Position numbers and translations under genes: made by a program. DNA of 64,000 bases, from positions 18,582,001-18,646,000 of the forward strand of contig JAVTVX010000031.1 in NCBI GenBank assembly GCA_033439265.1, written 5' to 3'. Shown piece by piece: positions 24,761 to 35,631 of the stretch (position 1 is the stretch's first letter; each line of letters starts with the position of its first letter). The DNA is from Dillenia suffruticosa. Taxonomy: Eukaryota; Streptophyta; Magnoliopsida; Dilleniales; Dilleniaceae. The notes beneath the pieces were generated by a model, which made no database searches, was not told the origin of the DNA, and was given only the letters and a program-made list of their open reading frames with translations.

Positions 24761-25071
24761 TCCACGTATATCATATTCCTCCCTGATAGTCTCAACCAAC
24801 CAGTTTATGAACTAAACCACCAACATCATCATCAACAAATCATCCAGGGTACCATCGAACACACATGAGTACGAAATTTATGCAGTATCTACTCATTCAA
24901 ATAACTGACCATCTAATAGTATGAATGAAATAATAATTAAAAAAACAGTACCATCGTCATGAAATAATATTAAACAGTACTAAATAAGTTACAGAATATC
25001 GAATTTGTAGAAGTAAAAATGAAATTCTAATGAGAAGTCTAATTAAATATAAACGTGAAATAAAAATTGTT

Positions 25072-27283
25072 TCAAAAAACATTATCACCATCATCGTTAC
25101 CATCACCATTACCGTCACCGACACCATCACCATCACCATCACCAAATATGTCAAAATCATCATCACCATCATTTGGAGGAGATAGAGAAGGGGGAATCGA
25201 ACTTGAAGCGGAAACTAGCTGAAGATGCTGCATTATAAGCCTCTGTTGTGCGCGAAACTCTTCAAATTCATTGTCTCTTCGCTGCTGTTCAACGCGCATG
25301 GCTTGAAGTTCATTGTCTCTTCGCTGCTGTTCTACGCGCATGACTTGAAGTTCATTGTCTTTTTGTGCTAACAGCTCCTTCATGTGGCTCAGCTCTTGGT
25401 TCATTTGCATTAATTCTGCTCTAACTGGTGTCTGCCCGGAAGAACTTAGACCACTGAGTCTGCAAGTTCTGCTCAATGAGCCCATCCCAAGTACTCTTCC
25501 CTTCTTTGCTCCACCAGTTGCCTCGAGCCATAAAGCCATATCATTAACAGATGGCTCAGACGTTGCAGCATCATCACTACCACTGGAATTTCTAAGTAGA
25601 AGTTGGTCATATTTCTCCTGCATTATCGTATAAGAAATTAGAAGAAAAATAAAATAACAATATAATAAAATATCCAACGAAAAAAAGAAGTGTCAATTAA
25701 CAGTTGAACAAATTTTTAAAAAATCTAACAAATAAAGTAAGAATACAAAATTGTATTTCTCATTAAGCGATTGACAGTAAGCAATAAGACACAAAAATTA
25801 TCTTTGTCAATCAAATATTATAAATTTAATACACTTATGGAATTCGAATGATATTTAGTTGCTTAATCCATTAAAATGATATTTAGATAATGAGGAGTGT
25901 TGTAATTGAAATTAAAATTCGACTACTATTACGAGTTTGACACTATAACAGATCGAATAAAGGAAAAAATTATACTATACGTGACATAATGAACCAACCA
26001 TTTGGAATGGACGTAACAAATTTGATATTATGTATTTTCTAATTTTAATTTATAATGATTCATATATATATATATGAATTTGAAATGAAAAGTTCAATTT
26101 AAGTATTTGAGAAATTATTGGAATAGACAAATCTATTAAATTCTTATTATAATGTTGTGATGATAAATTGAGCAAAATATGTTAAAAAAAAAGTTTTTAT
26201 AAAACAATTTAAATTTTTGAAATTACATACCATAACCGTTCTAGCTCTCTCCCCACTCCAGGTCTTGTCTTTTTTCTGAAAAGTCCGTGCGAAAGTCTCT
26301 TTAAATGATGGCGGTGATCCCATTTCCTTGATCTAAAAACAAAACACCGTTAGATGAATTAATGAAAAAATAAATGAATTAAATACAAAAGAATGGTAAT
26401 TGAACCAAATTACCATTCTAATTCTATGCTCATCAATATTGATTGAGCCTCCCGCATAAGTAGCAGATGATTCCCCTGAATTATAAGCTCGATTTATTTT
26501 ATTTTGCTCACTCCTCCGTTGGCTCTCATCGGAATCCCAAAAATTTAAAATGTTGAGCAAATTTTCTTCGGTGATGCAGTGTGGCTTCTTTCGGCTTTTT
26601 TTTGCATGATTCAGTACACCTCGGATGTGATGACCGCATTTTTTTTTAAATATTCTTCTTATTTCAAGCTCCTCGGTCTCATCCCAATTGAACTTTCGCT
26701 AAAAAAAAACAATTTGTTATATTTAAATTATACACTGAATTGTATATTTAAACTTAGAGGCCTCATTTACCTTGAATTCTCTCCACCATAGCTCTTTGAT
26801 ATCATCTGGAGTACTTGTGTATGACATCGATGCTCCTCCCCAATGGTTGTTAATGATTCTATTCAGCTCATGAATAACATACACAGAATTTGTGAATCTA
26901 TCATAAAATTAGAAAAAAAAATGGTTAGTAAAAAAAATTTTTAAATAAACTAATAAATTGTGATAATATTTCAATTTTTAATACTTACGAATCTCCGCAA
27001 GGGGATATCACCTCTCGCGTATCTTCCCCTTCAACGTGTGAAGCTTGCATTGAAGGTACAATTGAAGGTGCAACTGATGGAAACGGTGAAGGTATATCAG
27101 TACAAGGCGAAGGGGCATGGGAAGGTGCAGCTGAAACGGACGGTGACGCCGAAGAGTTTGGTCTTGCATTAGAAGATCGTCTATGTCCTCCACGTTGAAA
27201 CTGTAACAAGAGTTTTTTCTTGCAAGCAATGAATATTGCATGATTTTAAAAAATATATTAGAGTATATGAAGAAACATACCAT
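25072..27283 (-). CDS. CACTA second gene: Ptta/En-Spm-type (Transposase_24-like) protein
   Basis: A six-exon gene can be threaded at GT/AG sites: 27283-27281 (ATG), 27200-26989, 26897-26771, 26698-26414, 26332-26231 and 25617-25072. All junction phases agree, giving 424 residues and no stop. The N terminus is low-complexity, rich in Ser, Pro and Ala. The middle carries the family signature: WGGASMSYTSTP, then ELWWREFKRKFNWDE, then a Lys/Arg-rich helix and FKETFARTF. The C terminus holds a coiled coil with a 14-residue repeat built on MRVEQQRRDNEL and an Asp/Gly-rich tail. This is the partner gene of TNP2 in plant CACTA elements and probably binds DNA and other proteins at the subterminal repeats. 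It lies about 200 bp downstream of TNP2 on the same strand. Alternative first exons are possible upstream of 27283, where an acceptor-like site occurs at about 27311. Confidence 0.87.
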
Positions 27284-27482
27284 ATTTAAATTGTCGTCAG
27301 AAATGAGCTATAAAAAAAGAAAATATATTAGCAAACAATATTTCGAAAATGAAACATTAGGCACTAAATATAACATACAAAATTGAACTCTAAATGTATT
27401 TTCACATGAAAACAGTAAAATAAAATTTCATATTATGTTAGACAATTTTAATAAATCTTAAAAAAACAATACTTACCGACGA

Positions 27483-30400
27483 TCAAATATCAAAGTAATT
27501 ATTGTCATCATCATCCTCATTATCAGAGTCTTCAACATCAAATTCTTCCTCATCTTCATCCTCATCTTCATCATCTGTCTCCAAATCAGGTTCTTCATCG
27601 CCAGACTCATGAATTTCATTTTGATCCACATCTATCATTACTCCATGTGGATCTCGTAATGTTGGAATAATATATTCCTCAGTCTGAAACGTATTGCCAA
27701 CTTCCATTTGTTGATATGCCATGTCTTCCCAACGTTCCTCAATTTTCTTTCGTGCTTTCGTTTTACAAACAGCCCACCAATCAACTTTGTCACGTTTCAA
27801 ACTAGGATATGAAGCATAATACACTTGAATCGCTTGTTGTGCCAATACGAATGGTTCATATCTTTTATAAAATTTTTTATGATTTATATCAACCAATTTA
27901 AACTTTGGATGCACATTCATCCCTTTTACGGGGTCAAACCATTGGCACATAAATAAAACGACTCGCAACTCTGCTCCAGTGTACTCAACCTCTATAATTT
28001 CATCCAACAAACCATAAAACTCATCTTTTACACCTCCATCGTTGGATGACTGAACACAAACACCACTATTCATAGTAGCTTTTCCGGTTCCATATTCTTG
28101 AGTGTGAAAATTATACCCGTTTATAAAATACGATGGCCATGTTCGCACCGTCGAATTTGGACCCCATGACAGATTAACTAACAATTCTTGTTCAACTTGA
28201 TCTTGATTACATTGAACCTGAAGTAAAATAAATGTGTTATATTTTTAATAATCAAATAGATATAAAATTTAAAATTCGTAAAACTAACATATGTTTTGAA
28301 CCATGCTGCAAAATCTTCATCGCACACACGATTGAACTCATGCATCGATAGTTCAGACCGTGAATGTTGAAAAATCCTACGATTAAAGAAAACGATTTAT
28401 GTCAACAATTTTTAAAAAAAAAAACACATTTTTTATACTTGAGAAAAAAGGACTTACTCGAAGTATGGCGTAACTTCTGGACAGTTCAGTAAAATATATG
28501 TATGGGCTGCCCGCCATTCTTTCGCAGTTAAATATCTAACCTTACATGACCCACTTGGTCGACCGAGATAGTTGAAAATAGAGAATGATTTTAATTTAGG
28601 ATCAACAGGACCCTCATCATTTCTACCCGCGCGCCGTCTCTTACACTGGACATGAGGCTCGAAATAATATGAAGCAAAAGTTGTCACTTCCTCCGCAATG
28701 TATGCATTAACAATAGATGCTTCAACCCGTGCCTTATTTTTCACTTTTCTCTTCAAATGATATAAAAATCTAATTGATATGGAATAAAAAGTGTATCAGA
28801 AAATGATATATAATAAATTTAGTACATTGACATGCACTATAAATATTATTATGATGAGAATGTGCAAAAGTTACCTTTCAAATGGATACATCCATCGATA
28901 TTGGACGGGACCTGCAACTCTGGCCTCATAAGGCAAGTGAACCAAAAGGTGTTCCATGGAATCAAAAAATGAAGGAGGAAAAATCCTTTCTAAATTACAT
29001 AAAATGATAGGGATATCTTTCTCCAATTTCGCCATATGTGATTCCTTTAATACTGTCGAGCAAATATCATGCAGGAAAATACTTAACTCCGTAATGACGG
29101 ACCATACAAAATCTGGTAATATTTCCTTAAAAGCAATTGGAATCAATCTTTCCATAAATATGTGACAATCATGACTTTTCAAACCAATCAACTTGCATTC
29201 TTTCATATCTACACATCTCCCAAGATTTGAGGCATAACCATCAGGAAATCTAAGGGATTTCAACCATTCACAAACTTTCCGTCTCTGATCCTTATTTATT
29301 GTATAAATTGCCTTTGGTTTTGGTCCCTTACTACTTCCATCCGCATCAAGTGTAGGCCGATTACAAAGAAGCCGCATATCTTTTCTCGCATTCAAGTTAT
29401 CTTTCGTTTTTCCAGAGACATCCATCAATATATTAATCAGATTATCGAAAACATTTTTCTCGATATGCATCAAATCGAGATTATGATGAATCAGATGGGT
29501 CTTCCAATATGGTAAATCCCAAAATATACTCCGTTTGGTCCATTTATGTACACTTCCATATCCGTACGTTGTATCATGTGGGTCTTCAATTGCAGATGGA
29601 AATTGAGACACTTGCTCCCAAATTTGTTCACCAGTTAATCTCAACGGAGGAGGTGTTTTTTCAAATTTATTTTTCTTAAATTCTTCTTTATTTCTTCTAA
29701 ATTTATGATTGCGTGGCAAAAATTGTCTATGACAATCAAAATAACTCGCCTTCTTACCATATTTCAATCGGAATGACTTAGATCTCTCCATACATATTGG
29801 ACATCCTAAAACCCCAGCAGTACTCCATCCCGATAGCATGCCATAAGCTGGGAAGTCATTTATCGTACAAAGAAGAATTGCCTTCATTACAAACATTTGC
29901 TCAGTGTTAACATCATACGTAAGAACACCGTTATCCCATAACTGTTTTAACTCCGCAATCAATGGTTGCATATAAACATCAATCAACTTCTTCAGATTTT
30001 GCGGGCCCGGTATAACCAATGTCAAAAACATATAGGGTGTTTTCATACACATACCCGGAGGTAAATTATAAGGAGTTAATATCACTGGCCAACATGAATA
30101 ACTTTTTCCCGATTTTCCAAATGGAGCAAAGCCATCAGCACAAAGACCTAACCTAATGTTTCGAGTCTCTCTTGCAAATTCAGGATATGTCATATCAAAA
30201 TTTTTCCACACCTCTGTATCCGAAGGATGACACATTAACCCTTCCTCTGTTTGATGATTTGCATGCCAAGTCATATATTCAGCAGTAGTTTTCGATGCAT
30301 AAAGTCTTTGCAATCTAGGAGTCAAAGGCAAATAAAACATTTGCTTGAATGGTTTACGTCGCTCAGTACGACCTGCTGTCCTAGTACTCTTGTACCTACT

Positions 30401-31234
30401 TTGGTTACAGAATTTACAAAATTGTACATTTTCATCATTTCCCCAAAACAACATGCAACCATTTATGCATACATCAATTCTTTCCACCGGAAGGCCCAAG
30501 TCATTCACCAACTTTTTCATACTATAAAAGTCATTCGGCATTATATGATCACGAGGTAATACTTCTCCCATTACTTGAACAATATCATTGAAGCAATTCT
30601 CAGACATATTATGCTCTGCCTTAACATTTAACATTCTAGCCGTTAATGACAATTTAGTGTGGGTGTCACAACCAACCCATAACGGTTCATCTGCAGCTCT
30701 CAACATTTCTTGAAATTGGTTAGACAAATAATTCTCATGTTGCACATTCTCATCGACACATGTTGCTTCTACCCCCTCCAATGGTGATGCATAAGATGTA
30801 GGTACATCTTGATTTGTTGGTATAGAACTAGAACTTGCATTGTTTGTTTGGGGAAAAAAATTATGACCCGCTGCATCAAATACCATCTGCTGATATGGAT
30901 TTAACTGATCATAACAATTGTTATCCCCTGTACTTGAATATTCCAAATTTTGCACATACTCTTCATCAGATATAAATGGTTCACCATGACAAGTCCAATT
31001 GTAGTAATTTAAAGTAAAACCAAATCTACAAAGATGTTCCCTAACTTTATCACATACATGAAATTTGCCATTACCACACTTTGTACACGGACACCTTAAC
31101 TTATTTCCATCCATAAACTGAACATTACTAGTAGCGAAATTCAAGAATTGTTCCACCCCACAAATAAACTCATCAGTTAAACCACGACGATCAGGTAAGT
31201 TCTTATTATACATCCAATTTCTTTCGTTTTGCAT
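27483..31234 (-). CDS. CACTA transposase, TNP2 family (Transposase_21)
   Basis: Four exons join in phase at canonical sites: 31234-28875, 28769-28458, 28376-28289 and 28217-27483, giving 1164 residues with no stop. Domains in order: transposase-associated N-terminal zinc-finger-like domain (about 6-85, with RCPCTKC at 47-53); the TNP2/Transposase_21 core (about 255-600) with acidic residues Asp367 in LCADGF, Asp460 in TINDFPAYGMLSGW and Glu592 in HIEKNV, candidates for a DDE catalytic triad; then DUF4218-like (exons 1-2, ending in the ECPEV-like CPEVTPYFE) and DUF4216-like (exon 4, LFMCQWFD). An Asp/Glu-rich tail closes the protein. The enzyme cuts element ends and mediates cut-and-paste transposition in the nucleus. 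Size and domain order are those of full-length family members. The start MQNERNWMYNKNLPDRRGLT is typical. A 5' untranslated exon further upstream is likely. Confidence 0.93.
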
Positions 31235-32730
31235 TGTCGCTGTTAAAAAAAAATATATTATAAAATATTAATAAATTAATTATTAACAAACTATATATTA
31301 AACTGACAAAATAACATTAATAAGAAATAAAGCACATCTAAAAACAAAACATTTTAAAATTATTTAACATATTTTCAGAAAATTTAACAAATATAAAAAC
31401 GTTGAGTCGGAAAAATAACAAAATAATTTATAACTATTGCATTTCACGAATTCACAACATACATACATTGAAACTAAGAATAAGGGATATAAAATAAAAA
31501 ACAAAAAATAAAATATACGACAAAAAATATATACCTCGACCGCTTGAAGACAAGAATTTCTCCCCTTTAATTGAACAACACGTCCAATCAACGCAAACAC
31601 ATCTGCAATGCAAAACCATTAATGTTATTTTGACAAAATTTAGGGTACGAAATTTTCTCAGTCATTGCGATTTATCGTTTCTCATTTTTAAATTCTACAA
31701 CTTAATCATTGGGGTTAAAGGTGTCACTCAGAGGAGAGAAAAAGTTTTACAATGAACAACAAGAGACGTCAAGGTCACTATGTTGTGGTTGGCTATTAGA
31801 AATACTAAATACTATTCTTTTTATTTCAAATTTATTTTAGAGTAGTGAAATGAAAAGTATGTCACATGACATATAAGTCAAGCGAAAGAACCAAATCTAT
31901 CAAAGTGCAAAATTCATCAATGACAATAGGTTAAAATTTAGGGGGTAAGTAAATCATATCAAATTGGACTCTGGTGGGGGCAAAAATTATGGGAAAAAAT
32001 TAAATAACTAAAATGTAAGTCATTGAGACAAAATTAACAAGAACAACAATAAAAATTATAGAATCAATCGCAAAGAAATTCAAGAAGAAATATAACACAT
32101 AAGCCTGGGCATAAAGCTAAAAAGAACTGTCATAATTTGATGTAAATAATCTAATTTTGGCCTACATGTTATGGTTAGTTGGAATTTATCGGAAAGAAAG
32201 CACTTTCATTAAAAGCATCAAGATGGTGCAAATAGGTGCAAATAGACACATTGAGGTATTCGTTGCAGCTAGAGAGTAAGCAAATGTGTTTTTTACTTTT
32301 TTATGAGGAGACGATTAATTTATGGTAAATCCCATCATCATAGTACAAATACCTCAATGTGGTAGAATTTCAAATTTATTAGCATGTATTTGATTCACCA
32401 ACAATCATAACAAAGCAACTTCATATTGTGGCCATACAAAACATGTAATAATTAACAAAAATTCTCAAAGTTAGCATAAGTTCGAATATTGACGGAACAT
32501 TCCGAAACTATCAAAGATTTCAAAATTAACATATATTCATTCGATAGAAAATTCTAAAATTAGCAAAGATTTTATAATTAATAGAAACTTAAATATTGAT
32601 TATTAAAAGTTCAAAAATTAATAAAAGTCTGAATACTAATAGAAGTCCAATGACTGTTTACTGGAAATTACCCAAAAACTAGTTATGAGTTAAAAATCTA
32701 AAAACTAATAAATAAGTTCAAAAATTCATT
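31235..32730 (-). other. CACTA 5' non-coding part (probable leader intron)
   Basis: AT-rich DNA between the transposase ATG and the GC-rich repeats. No open frame of note. In En/Spm the transcript starts near the subterminal repeats and has a GC-rich leader, so this stretch is probably a leader intron. No donor/acceptor pair could be fixed by eye. Confidence 0.45.
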
Positions 32731-32732
32731 TA

Positions 32733-33126
32733 CTGTGGCCAGATCTCAGCGGGGGAGGCGCTGCGGCGCCTCCCCCGATGTTCAAAGAAACCCGGGGGAG
32801 GGGCGCTGCCCCTCCCCCGGTCGGCCCCGCCTGCGAAGATGCGGGCGGGGCCATCCCGTCCGAGATCCGGCCTCTGTGGCCGGATCTCAGCGGGGGAGGC
32901 GCTGCGGCGCCTCCCCTGAAGTTCAAAGAAACCCGGGGGAGGGGCGCTGCCCCTCCCCCGGTCGGCCCCGCCTGCGAAGATGCGGGCGGGGCCATCCCGT
33001 AGGAGATCCGGCCTCTGTGGCCGGATCTCCGCGGGGGGAGGCGCTGCGGCGCCTCCCCCGCCGTTGAAACCAGCCCGGGGGAGGGGCGCTGCCCTTCCCC
33101 CGCCATGATCCGGCGGGCCGCCGGAT
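32733..33126. repeat. GC-rich 141-bp tandem repeats in the CACTA 5' region
   Basis: Three units start at 32733, 32874 and 33015, exactly 141 bp apart; the third is partial. Each carries palindromic GC-rich wording such as GGAGGCGCTGCGGCGCCTCC and CCCGGGGGAGGGGCGCTGCC. The block is strikingly GC- and CpG-rich against AT-rich surroundings. Maize Spm has a GC-rich downstream control region in the same position whose methylation controls activity, so an analogous role is inferred. Long open frames across the block are compositional artefacts, not genes. Confidence 0.9.
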
Positions 33127-33127
33127 C

Positions 33128-33175
<48 letters not shown>
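33128..33175 (+). repeat. (AG)n microsatellite inside the CACTA 5' region
   Basis: About 24 AG dinucleotides lie between the GC-rich repeats and the palindromic array. Confidence 0.9.
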
Positions 33176-33178
<3 letters not shown>

Positions 33179-33307
33179 TACCTCGTTGGAGGGGGACGAC
33201 CGCGGGGAAGAGAGGGGGAGAGGAGGAAGAGAGGGAGAGGAAAGTGGGGGGAAGAGAGGGAGAGGAAAAATGGGTTTGATGCATTAAAAAAATTTTGCAA
33301 CGAAAAC

Positions 33308-33880
33308 AGCGACGAACTCGTGTTCGTCGCTGAAAACAGCGACGAACTGCGGGTTCGTCGCTGAAAACAGCGACGAACTGCGTGTTCGTCGCTGAAAACA
33401 GCGACGAACAGCGTGTTCGTCGCTGAAACCAGCGACGAACTGCGTGTTCGTCGCTGAAAGCAGCGACGAACTGCGTGTTCGTCGCTGAAAACAGCGACGA
33501 ACTGCGGGTTCGTCGCAGAAAACAGCGACGAATAGATGGTTCGTCGCAGAAAACAGCGACTAACTGGGTTTCGACGCTGAAATCAGCGACCAACTCAGGG
33601 TTCGTCGCTGAAAATAGCGACGAACCGCGGTTTCGTCGCTGAAATTAGCGACGAACTCAGGGTTCGTCGCTGAAATTAGCGACGAACTCAGGGTTCGTCG
33701 CTGAAATTAGCGACGAACTCAGGGTTCGTCGCTGAAATTAGCGACGAACCGCCGTTTCGTCGCTGAAATCAGCGACGAACTCAGGGTTCGTCGCTGAATA
33801 CAGCGACGAACTGCTTGTTTGTCGCTGAAATCAGCGACGAACACCCTATTCGTCGCTGAACCGCGACGAGGAATGGTTTC
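33308..33880. repeat. Array of about 19 palindromic 31-bp units (CACTA subterminal region)
   Basis: Each unit has the form AGCGACGAAC-(4-6 nt)-GTTCGTCGCT followed by a GAAAxx spacer, so each unit alone can form a hairpin with 9-10-bp arms. Units recur about every 31 bp. Central units around 33640-33740 are nearly identical, suggesting recent homogenisation. The array is followed to 34016 by degenerate motifs of the same kind. By analogy with TNPA-binding motifs near the Spm ends, these are likely binding sites for an element protein and part of the promoter. Confidence 0.88.
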
Positions 33881-34016
33881 GTCACTAAATTAGCTACGAA
33901 GTTTTTTTCGTTGCGAATTTTGTTGGAAAATGCTTATGAAATTTTTTTCCGCCGCCAAATTCGTTGCAAAACAGCAACAAAAAATGTTTGTCGCAAATGT
34001 CCGTCGCAAATTCCGT

Positions 34017-34030
34017 GTTTTTTTGTAGTG
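34017..34030 (-). repeat. CACTA terminal inverted repeat (element 5' end)
   Basis: The complement reads CACTACAAAAAAAC, identical to the other end, and is followed directly by the TTA target duplication. Confidence 0.95.
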
Positions 34031-34033
34031 TTA

Positions 34034-35527
34034 TAAATTATCAGTATTTGAAATCGTGTTAAAATCAACTAAATCTGAATTTGAGTCTAGTTAGACACTT
34101 AAGTGGTATCTGATAATCATTATAAAAATCTTTCGATATTTATTTTTTTCATACATAATATTCGAATTTAACATCTTGAAAAAACTAATCAAATCCAATG
34201 TATTTACTGGATATTGATATTTTATTTTTAAAAAAAAATTCTCACTCTTCGGCGATGCCCTTGCCATGGAGGTGGGGCTGTGAGGGCAACTCCTTAAAAT
34301 TTTAAAGGAAAAGAATGATGTATAATTTTTTTATGTTGTTTCAATAATTTCTTTAAAAATCTTAAAATTCAGTTAAAATTCTGTAAAATATTGTTTATTA
34401 AAAAATTATAATTTCTATCTTATCTGCTCTCTACATGGTGCATTTTACTTACTAATATAAATTTTCTAACATTACTCCTACTGTTGAATCCATCATCCTA
34501 ATCTTGTCAAAACCTTACACATCCGATACTAATTCATTTATAACTCATGAATTATTTTTTTTTACTTGACAATTAATATTCAAAATCTTATTAATTTGAT
34601 TCGAGCTACTATAAGTTTAATTTAGAAATTATCTCTCTCGTTTTTTATTTTTCAAATTTTAATTCGAAACCTTGATTAAAATAGTTTAATATTTTATCAC
34701 TAAATTTATAATCGTTAAATTAACTCTGAATTTAATAAGCAAACAAATTCCTAACATGACATAACCCCAATTTTTTTCCTAATGGGTGGTAATAAAATGT
34801 AAGTTTTGGAGTAATTGAGGTATTGGGAAATGTGGTATTTTTGTGCGTTGGGGGGGGGGGGTTTCCTACGCAAATCATGACAATCTCAATTCAAGATGGA
34901 GAATCATGGAAGTTGCCCTCCGCAAGGACATCTTACTTTCGGATCATACAAAAATTTTCTCATTGATGTCTTCCTGAGTAAATCTCACTCTGTAGGTTTA
35001 ATGTTCTGAGTACCAAGTTCAAGGATATTCTTCTACCCCATCACTACTCTGCTGAAATCACCACCAAACTGTTGAATACCATTCCTCTCTCTCTCTCTAC
35101 TTACCCACTCATTGGGCAATATATGGACAAGTTTTGATAAAAAATATATATATATATATCTGTCATCTTCGGAGTGGACTATATTCATTTTCGGAGCCAT
35201 TCGATAATCTTTTTTTCTCACAATTAATGTTAGCATAAAATCATGAAGTCCAGACATTTTCAATATGTCCAGAAAAGAGCCACTTGACCTTTATGTCTGT
35301 CTTTTGTTCTCTTCCATTTAATTTTTTTTTCACTTCCTTTTTCGTTTTCTTTCAATCCCTTCAAAAGTGGACGATTGCAAAATGATTGAAAAGAGCTGAC
35401 AAACTGGCATTTGATATGATATATAGTTGGTAAACATTATATCATATTTGGGACCTTTGCCATGTGATATTGGGTTTATGGAAGTTACATGTTCCTAGGA
35501 TGACATTCTCATGGTGCTTACCCTAGC

Positions 35528-35530
<3 letters not shown>
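34034..35530. other. Intergenic stretch right of the CACTA element
   Basis: No gene seen. Around 34075-34185 there is wording matching the tail of the SINE family on the minus strand (GGTATCTGATAATCATTATA on the plus strand), too short for a full call. A G-run lies near 34850-34860. Confidence 0.6.

Positions 35531-35595
<65 letters not shown>
35531..35595 (+). repeat. (CT)n(AT)n compound microsatellite
   Basis: About 20 CT units run directly into about 12 AT units. Confidence 0.9.
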
Positions 35596-35631
35596 CATAC
35601 ATACTAGGATAGTTCTCGCCTGCCCTTGCCC

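Larger units (their letters stand above)
23986..34033 (-). mobile_element. Apparently complete CACTA (En/Spm-type) DNA transposon
   Basis: The element spans 23989-34030 (10,042 bp). Both ends carry the perfect 14-bp inverted repeat CACTACAAAAAAAC (23989-24002 and the complement of 34017-34030). The 3-bp target duplication TTA is perfect (23986-23988 and 34031-34033). A 5'-CACTA end with a 3-bp duplication is diagnostic of the superfamily. Both element genes are on the minus strand, so the element's 5' end is at 34030. The order from there is: subterminal palindromic array, GC-rich repeats, TNP2 transposase gene, Ptta-type gene, then a second subterminal repeat zone. Both genes can be spliced in silico at canonical GT/AG sites without stops. 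Intact ends, an exact target duplication and intact genes suggest a young, possibly autonomous copy. Whether it moves cannot be told from sequence. Confidence 0.95.

Noticed and set aside
32730-33593. Long minus-strand open frame (287 codons) with Arg/Ser/Phe and Gly/Pro/Ala repeats, and its counterparts on the other strand
   Set aside because: It runs across the GC-rich 141-bp repeats, the AG microsatellite and the palindromic array of the CACTA element; the peptide is a translation of DNA repeats.
33308-33880. CRISPR-like appearance of the regular 31-bp array
   Set aside because: The units are contiguous palindromes with no unique spacers, lie at the end of a plant DNA transposon, and are explained as subterminal repeats.
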